Source: Oscillospiraceae bacterium
Lineage (GTDB): Bacteria; Bacillota; Clostridia; Oscillospirales; Ruminococcaceae
Direction: 5' to 3'
DNA: 27,296 bases
NCBI GenBank assembly: GCA_900768105.1
Contig: CAAGBQ010000075.1
Coordinates: 1-27,296 of the forward strand
This document shows, one piece after another, positions 23,590-27,296 of the stretch (positions within the stretch are counted from its first letter, which is position 1; every line of letters starts with the position of its first letter). Made by a program: the position numbers and the translations under genes. Under the pieces are notes generated by a model, which did no database searches, was not told the DNA's origin, and saw nothing but the letters and a program-made list of their open reading frames with translations.

Positions 23590-24720
23590 ATGTTTATACT
23601 TAAAGTTAAAGAAGGCCGCGCCCGCAGAGGCGCGCTTGAAACGCCGCATGGGGTTATTGAAACACCGGTTTTTATGAGCGTGGGCACCGCCGCGGCGATT
23701 CGCGGCGGAGTTTCTGCCGATGACCTTGCGGAAATCGGTTCGCCGGTGGAGCTTTCCAATACATATCATCTGCATATGCAGCCGGGAGAAGAGCTTATCC
23801 GCCGCCTGGGCGGCCTTCACGAATTTATGCACTGGAACGGCCCGATTCTTACGGACAGCGGCGGCTTTCAGGTATTTTCGCTGCGCAATCTTCGCAGAAT
23901 AAAGGAGGAGGGTGCATATTTCACCTCCTATCTTGACGGGCGGCGGATTTTTATGGGGCCGGAGGAATCCATGCGCATACAGTGCGCCCTCGGTTCCGAT
24001 ATTGCGATGGCGTTTGACGAATGTATCGAAAATCCTTCTCCGCGGGACTATGTGGAAAAATCCGTGGCGCGCACCACCCGCTGGCTGTGCCGCTGTAAGG
24101 AGGAGCACGCGCGCCTTGCGGCGCAGGCGGAAACGGTGAACCCGGGTCAGCTTCTTTTCGGCATAAATCAGGGCGGCACCTATGACGACATCCGCGCGGA
24201 GCATATGCGGGAGATTGCCGCCTTTGATTTGGACGGCTACGCCATCGGCGGGCTTTCCGTCGGGGAAAGCGCGGAGGAAATGTACCGCATAATTGATGCG
24301 GTGGAGCCTTTTATGCCGGAAAACAAGCCCCGCTATCTTATGGGGGTGGGAACGCCGCTTAATATTTTGGAGGGCGTTTACCGCGGGGTGGATTTTTTTG
24401 ACTGCGTGCTTCCGCTGCGCAACGCCCAACACGGAAATGTTTTTACATGGGGCGGAAAAATCCGCATATTGGCGGAAAAGTTTAAATACGACCCCTCCCC
24501 CATTGCCGAAGGCTGCGGCTGCCCCGCCTGCCGCAGCTATTCAAAGGCGTATATCCGCCACCTGCTGAAGGCGGACGAGCGCCTTGGTATGCGGCTTTGC
24601 GTTTTGCATAACCTTTATTTTTATAACGAGATGATGGCGCGTATCCGCGCAGAAATCGAACGCGGGACATTTACGGAATTTTATAAGCATTACCGCGAAA
24701 TATTGGACAGGCAGCTTTAA
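23590..24720 (+). CDS. tgt: tRNA-guanine transglycosylase (queuine tRNA-ribosyltransferase)
   Basis: Exchanges guanine-34 of tRNAs with GUN anticodons for the queuosine precursor preQ1. At 376 residues the length is normal. Motifs seen are D89 in TDSGGFQVFS, D143 in AFDEC, nucleophile D271 in FFDCVLP, and the zinc site C309, C311, C314 and H340 (GCGCPAC...LHN). The tRNA-binding block after the nucleophile reads LPLRNAQHG, where most bacterial enzymes have LPTRNARNG or a close form. CGAAAGGATATATCACAT precedes the ATG. It is convergent with lexA over a shared terminator. No other queuosine genes are in the window. Confidence 0.96.
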   Translation: MFILKVKEGRARRGALETPHGVIETPVFMSVGTAAAIRGGVSADDLAEIGSPVELSNTYHLHMQPGEELIRRLGGLHEFMHWNGPILTDSGGFQVFSLRNLRRIKEEGAYFTSYLDGRRIFMGPEESMRIQCALGSDIAMAFDECIENPSPRDYVEKSVARTTRWLCRCKEEHARLAAQAETVNPGQLLFGINQGGTYDDIRAEHMREIAAFDLDGYAIGGLSVGESAEEMYRIIDAVEPFMPENKPRYLMGVGTPLNILEGVYRGVDFFDCVLPLRNAQHGNVFTWGGKIRILAEKFKYDPSPIAEGCGCPACRSYSKAYIRHLLKADERLGMRLCVLHNLYFYNEMMARIRAEIERGTFTEFYKHYREILDRQL

Positions 24721-24749
24721 CCGTGCTCAAAAAAAAGCGGAGGAACAAA

Positions 24750-24790
24750 AAAAGCGGTTTCGTGCTCAAACCGAGCACGAAACCGCTTTT
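24750..24790. terminator. Bidirectional terminator between tgt and lexA
   Basis: AAAAGCGGTTTCGTGCTC-AAACC-GAGCACGAAACCGCTTTT has 18-bp perfect arms (24750-24767, 24773-24790). Flanking A and T runs provide T tracts on both strands. Confidence 0.9.
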
Positions 24791-24802
24791 CCGCATTTTT
24801 AA

Positions 24803-25384
24803 TCAGTCGTAGCTTCTTACAACGGAAATAACCTTGCCGAGAATATCGACGGAATCAACTATGATGGGTTCATAGGCGTCGTTTTCCGGCTGAAGGCGGA
24901 AATGGCCGTTTTCTTTATAAAAGCGCTTTACGGTGGCGGAATCCTCCACAAGGGCAACGACGATTTCGCCGTTGCGGGCTTCGCTTGTTTGGCGAACAAC
25001 AACAATGTCGTCGTTGAGTATGCCGCATTTAATCATGGAATCCCCGCGGACGCGCAGCGCAAAAAGCCCATCCGTGTTTCCGGAAAAAGGAATGTATTCC
25101 TCTATCTCCTCGTTCGCAAGGATGGGAGAGCCGGCGGCAACGCGGCCCAGCACCGGAACGGTGCCCTCCGGTCTATCGGAAAAATGGTTTACGGTAATGG
25201 CGCGGTTTTGGTTTTCGCCCATGGTGATGCGGCCCTCCGCCTCCAGCTCCTTTAGGTAGCGGTGAACGGTGGAGGTGGAGCGGATGCCAAGCTCCGCGCA
25301 AATTTCGCGCACGGTGGGCGGATAGCCGACGGCGGCAATATGTTCGCTGATATATGCAAAAATCTGGTCTGCCTTATCCTTCAT
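24803..25384 (-). CDS. lexA: LexA repressor
   Basis: SOS regulator that cleaves itself when RecA is activated. The 193 residues comprise a winged helix DNA-binding domain (1-65, with YPPTVREICAELGIRSTSTVHRYLKEL), then the cleavage site A84-G85 in RVAAGSPI. The S24 peptidase-like domain has the catalytic serine S116 (RGDSMIK) and lysine K153 (ATVKRFY). AAAGGGGGC precedes the ATG. Two operator-like palindromes overlap its promoter, so it should repress itself. No RecA or other SOS gene is in the window. Confidence 0.96.
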   Translation of the reverse strand: MKDKADQIFAYISEHIAAVGYPPTVREICAELGIRSTSTVHRYLKELEAEGRITMGENQNRAITVNHFSDRPEGTVPVLGRVAAGSPILANEEIEEYIPFSGNTDGLFALRVRGDSMIKCGILNDDIVVVRQTSEARNGEIVVALVEDSATVKRFYKENGHFRLQPENDAYEPIIVDSVDILGKVISVVRSYD

Positions 25385-25419
25385 GGAAAGCGCAGCCCCC
25401 TTTCCTATCTTTTTTTTAC

Positions 25420-25457
25420 ATTATAGCACATATGTTTTAGTTTGTAAACATATGTTC
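25420..25457 (-). promoter_or_regulatory. lexA promoter with two LexA-box-like operators
   Basis: On the - strand TTTACA (25448-25443) and TATAAT (25425-25420) have a 17-base spacer. GAACATATGTTT (25457-25446) is one base from the Bacillus/Clostridium LexA box GAACN4GTTC and overlaps the -35. A second palindrome with the same ACATATGT core (25428-25435) lies within the spacer, exactly 20 bases from the first (25448-25455), so both face the same side of the helix. Confidence 0.75.
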
Positions 25458-25612
25458 CAAATTTTTTTAGAAAATTTTTTTGCGGAGGAAAGCCCGCGCC
25501 CCGCGCGGCCTTTTTGGCGGCGAAAAGCCGGCTTTACACTTATTTCTTATAAAATCTATAAATTTTTTAAAGGTTGTTCACCGTTATTTAACAATTGGAA
25601 AATTGCAGGTGG

Positions 25613-25735
25613 TATAATATAACCGTACTCAAAAAGTGCCGCAAGCTTTTTGAGTTACCCCTCCTCAAAAACTCAAACTTAATGTACAAAAAGAGAAAAA
25701 AGCACCGGTTCGACCACCCGGTGCTTTTTCTTTTT
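25613..25735 (+). ncRNA. Candidate small RNA with its own promoter and terminator
   Basis: TGGTATAAT (TATAAT at 25613-25618) is an extended -10 element; the -35 is poor. A transcript starting near 25625 would fold ACTCAAAAAG...CTTTTTGAGT (25627-25655), leave ACCCCTCCTC (25657-25666) single-stranded, and end at the strong terminator AAAAAGCACCGG...CCGGTGCTTTTT (25697-25729) with a T run. The exposed CCCCTCCTC is complementary to ribosome binding sites, as in RsaE/RoxS-type RNAs. An alternative pairing, TTTGAGTT (25649-25656) with AACTCAAA (25671-25678), would put that box in a loop. No open reading frame is visible. Expression is not shown. Confidence 0.5.
25697..25735 (+). terminator. Intrinsic terminator of the candidate small RNA
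   Basis: 12-bp perfect arms, 25697-25708 and 25718-25729, with a 9-base loop. The T run continues as TTTTTCTTTTT to 25735. Confidence 0.85.
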
Positions 25736-25816
25736 GCGCTTTTTGCCTCCCCTGTGTAAATTTCGCGCCGAGAACGCACGCCGTTGCCGCAAATAAATCC
25801 CTATAATTCCCTTTCA

Positions 25817-26050
25817 TTGTGGAAAACTTGAGTTTTCAACAATTTCCATATTTTTTACAATCAAGCGTCGTTCATCAAAAATGAGCCGTTTTCGGTGGAA
25901 AACTACGCTGTTGTTGAAAACTATGTTGAAAGATTGTTGAAAAGTTGAAAAATTCGGTGGAAAAGTGGCAAAAAATGCGATTTATGCTTTCTTCATCTTT
26001 CTTTACTGTTTTAGTTTTAATTTTAGTTTAAATTTTAGTTTTAGTTTTAG
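25817..26050. repeat. Iteron or DnaA-box-like array followed by a TTTTAG-rich tract
   Basis: About eight 12-base elements fit KGTKGAAAA(C/G)T or differ by one or two bases. They lie at 25817, 25831 (inverted), 25893, 25911, 25923, 25934, 25942 and 25955. The first reads TTGTGGAAAACT and with the inverted second forms a near-perfect palindrome. TGTGGAAAA is the complement of the DnaA-box variant TTTTCCACA. The tract 26009-26050 is six or seven repeats close to TTTTAG and would melt easily. The layout resembles a replication origin, but no replication gene is present. Confidence 0.55.
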
Positions 26051-26230
26051 GCCATTTTTGCTATGAAAAATAGCATTTGCCATAATAAGCGGACAGAATC
26101 AAAAGGCATAATCAGAAAAAACAACAGCAAAACAAAAATATTTTACATTATAATTCCGCATTGCTATGCGATTTTCTTTGTTTCTGCGAAAATTAGATAA
26201 AATTTATTTAATTTTTCTTTGCAAAAAGGG

Positions 26231-26258
26231 TTGACAAAAGAAAAAAAGCTGCTATAAT
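26231..26258 (+). promoter_or_regulatory. Strong promoter of the phage-like genes
   Basis: TTGACA (26231-26236) and TATAAT (26253-26258) match the consensus, with a 16-base spacer and TGC before the -10. The transcript would start near 26265, just before GTGAGCGAAAATGTTCAC, an imperfect inverted repeat that could be an operator. Confidence 0.8.
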
Positions 26259-26334
26259 ATAAACCGCAGTGAGCGAAAATGTTCACCGAATATAAAAACT
26301 AAAAAGAAAATTACAAAGAAGAAAGGAGAATTTT

Positions 26335-26637
26335 ATGAATCTCTACGAACCTGTTAAGAAAGGTGTCTTTCTTTATCATGACCTGTTTGAGGCGTTTGAA
26401 TGGATGACCGACGAGCAGCTTGGAAAAACGGTGCGGATGCTTTTGGACTACTCACGAACCGGAGTGATTCCGGATGAAGATGACGATATGTCAGTGAACA
26501 TTGCTTTTAATTTTCTCAAAAATTGGGATGATATGAGCAGAGAACGCGGTGAGCAAATTGCGGAGCAGCGCCGCGAAGCGGGCATAAAGGGTGCGCAGGC
26601 GCGCTGGAACGGCGGCGCAAAGGGGGCGGCTTCTTGA
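26335..26637 (+). CDS. DUF6291-like phage/plasmid-associated protein
   Basis: 100 residues, starting after AAAGGAGAATTTT. The sequence has GVFLYHDLFEAFEWMTDEQ, LLDYSRTG, DMSVNIAFNFLKNWDD and a charged EQRREAGIKGAQARWN end. This layout (LYHD...L.D.......MLDYS.....A..F.......RRE.G.KG) is typical of DUF6291-type proteins common in phages and conjugative elements of Firmicutes, which often precede replication genes. The family name is from memory. The function is unknown, but the basic C-terminus suggests nucleic acid contact. Its stop overlaps the next start. Confidence 0.75.
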   Translation: MNLYEPVKKGVFLYHDLFEAFEWMTDEQLGKTVRMLLDYSRTGVIPDEDDDMSVNIAFNFLKNWDDMSRERGEQIAEQRREAGIKGAQARWNGGAKGAAS

Positions 26638-26888
26638 GAGAGAATGACCCGTTCGGGATGCTTTCCTCCGACGAAAGGTTTATTCTGAGGGAGCGCTGCG
26701 AAAGGCGGCGCGAAGATAATTTTATAGAACAGATGTTTTTGAGCATATCCCGCGCCGCCGTCTTCGGCTTTGAGCACGGCGAGCACGGAAAGGATAATTT
26801 TGAGCACGAAAGCGAATCGGGAAGGCTTAAAGAACAAATGTTTCAAAATTTACACGGAAAGAAGGGCGCATATGGCGGAAAAAACTGA
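26634..26888 (+). CDS. Small hypothetical protein, phage-like gene cluster
   Basis: 84 residues from a TTG at 26634 that overlaps the stop of the previous gene (TTGA), with AGGGGG 9 bases upstream. The N-terminal half (MRENDPFGMLSSDERFILRE) is charged. The part from about 45 on (FEHGEHGKDNFEHESESG) is low-complexity and encoded by repeated GAGCACGG words. Read on the other strand, the same DNA resembles the signal peptide codons of the deacetylase gene at 7.4 kb. The second half may therefore be recruited or noise. No family is recognised. Confidence 0.5.
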   Translation: MRENDPFGMLSSDERFILRERCERRREDNFIEQMFLSISRAAVFGFEHGEHGKDNFEHESESGRLKEQMFQNLHGKKGAYGGKN

Positions 26889-27075
26889 AACCGGACGCAA
26901 AAAGGTGGTGCGCGAGCTTTCGCGCCTTGCTTTTATGGAGCCGGAGGAGGGCTGCCGCATAAAAATAAGCGAAAAAATGAAGGCGCTTGAGCTGCTTGGC
27001 AAATGCCTGGACCTTTTTGACGCGCCGGAGCCTGTTGACAGCGAACTGAATGTGGAAATCAAGGTGGTAGAATAA
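26872..27075 (+). CDS. Short protein resembling the C-terminal part of a phage terminase small subunit
   Basis: 67 residues from the ATG at 26872 (GAAGGGCG upstream), overlapping the previous frame by 17 bases. RKKVVRELSRLAFMEPEEG and RIKISEKMKALELLGKCLDLFD follow the pattern (ELARIAF..., KLKDKLKALELLGKHLGLF) at the C-terminal end of many terminase small subunits. The N-terminal DNA-binding domain is absent. It is either a cut-down remnant or a small protein built from that module. No large terminase subunit follows within the window; repeat copy 7 comes next. Confidence 0.6.
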   Translation: MAEKTETGRKKVVRELSRLAFMEPEEGCRIKISEKMKALELLGKCLDLFDAPEPVDSELNVEIKVVE

Positions 27076-27121
27076 TTTCTGCATGAGCACGGCGCCGCAA
27101 CCCCCGCGGTGCGCAGCGGCA

Positions 27122-27240
27122 GAAGTTACGCCCGCCTGCGGCGGGCGGCCCTCATCCGTCTTTTGTTTTCGGATAAACCGAAAACAAAATCCACCTTCCC
27201 CAAGGGGAAGGCTTGCACAGCGTGGGCGCGGCGCAAGGCT
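27122..27240 (+). repeat. Modular intergenic repeat, copy 7
   Basis: It has the GC hairpin, CCTCATCCGTC, the stem TTTTGTTTTCGG-ATAAA-CCGAAAACAAAA (27161-27189, perfect 12 bp, same stem as copy 6), then CCACCTTCCCCAAGGGGAAGG and CTTGCACAGCG. Confidence 0.9.
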
Positions 27241-27255
27241 TGTGCGGTGGGATAA

Positions 27256-27284
27256 AGAAAAAATTCTGCGGCGCAAAGCGCCGC
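27256..27284 (-). terminator. Possible terminator of a gene beyond the right edge
   Basis: GCGGCGC-AAA-GCGCCGC (27268-27284). On the - strand it is followed by AGAATTTTTTC. The arms are the same as in the hairpin at 19252-19269. No gene is visible on this side of the edge. Confidence 0.45.
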
Positions 27285-27296
27285 GCCGCAAGCAAT

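Larger units (their letters stand above)
25385..26334. other. Long non-coding AT-rich region between lexA and the phage-like genes
   Basis: 950 bases without a convincing gene. In order it holds the lexA promoter, a candidate small RNA (25613-25735), a degenerate piece of the ACAGGGGA repeat module (about 25748), an iteron or DnaA-box-like array (25817-25966), a TTTTAG-rich tract (26009-26050), a small hairpin at 26059-26075, and the promoter of the 26335 gene. Confidence 0.7.

Noticed and set aside
25701..25724. GGTTCGACC in the terminator loop looks like a tRNA T-arm
   Set aside because: The loop has 9 bases and not 7, and no acceptor, D or anticodon arm can be found around it.

Overview
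This window looks like chromosomal DNA from a low- to mid-GC Firmicute of class Clostridia, probably a gut Oscillospirales/Ruminococcaceae-type organism. The placement rests on a glgC-glgD pair (GlgD is a Firmicutes form), a dgt-dnaG-rpoD macromolecular synthesis cluster, a LexA gene with Bacillus/Clostridium-type operators, strong AGGAGG ribosome binding sites and frequent TTG starts. The taxon is an inference from gene content only.

Layout. (1) 268-6404 is a glycogen synthesis block, glgB-glgC-glgD-glgA, all on the + strand, with a sigma-A-type promoter in front and an intrinsic terminator behind. (2) 6453-10118 holds two - strand cell-wall genes: a PdaA-like polysaccharide deacetylase lipoprotein and a bifunctional class A penicillin-binding protein. 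(3) 10269-10607 is a small membrane-anchored protein. (4) 10750-14927 is the - strand dgt-dnaG-rpoD cluster. (5) 14928-16695 is an AT-rich islet with two related propeller-like secreted proteins; the second looks frameshifted at its start and truncated at its end. (6) 16812-19132 holds a small membrane protein and lepA. (7) 19288-22114 is a run of four lipoprotein genes that share an almost identical ribosome binding site and signal peptide but have unrelated mature parts. The fourth is only a 32-residue stub, abutting a RICIN+M23 peptidase gene. (8) 23590-25384 holds tgt and lexA, convergent over a shared terminator. (9) 25385-26334 is a 950-base AT-rich gap with a self-regulated lexA promoter, a candidate small RNA and an iteron/DnaA-box-like array. 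(10) 26335-27075 holds three small overlapping phage-like genes, including a DUF6291-like protein and a short terminase-small-subunit-like fragment.

A family of modular intergenic repeats runs through the window, at about 8, 2244, 4745, 7640, 10656, 11930 and 27122, with a weak remnant near 25748. Most copies combine a GC-rich hairpin, a CCTCATCCGTC box, a variable stem-loop and a CCTTCCCC/GGGGAAGG hairpin. The middle stem differs in sequence between copies yet stays a perfect 12-bp inverted repeat in four of the five copies that have it.

The points most worth a second look are these variable-stem repeats, the lipoprotein leader cassettes (with PdaA sharing leader and linker pieces), the candidate small RNA at 25613-25735, the iteron array at 25817-26050, and an attenuator-like structure upstream of the PdaA-like gene. 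No rRNA, tRNA or CRISPR array was recognised.
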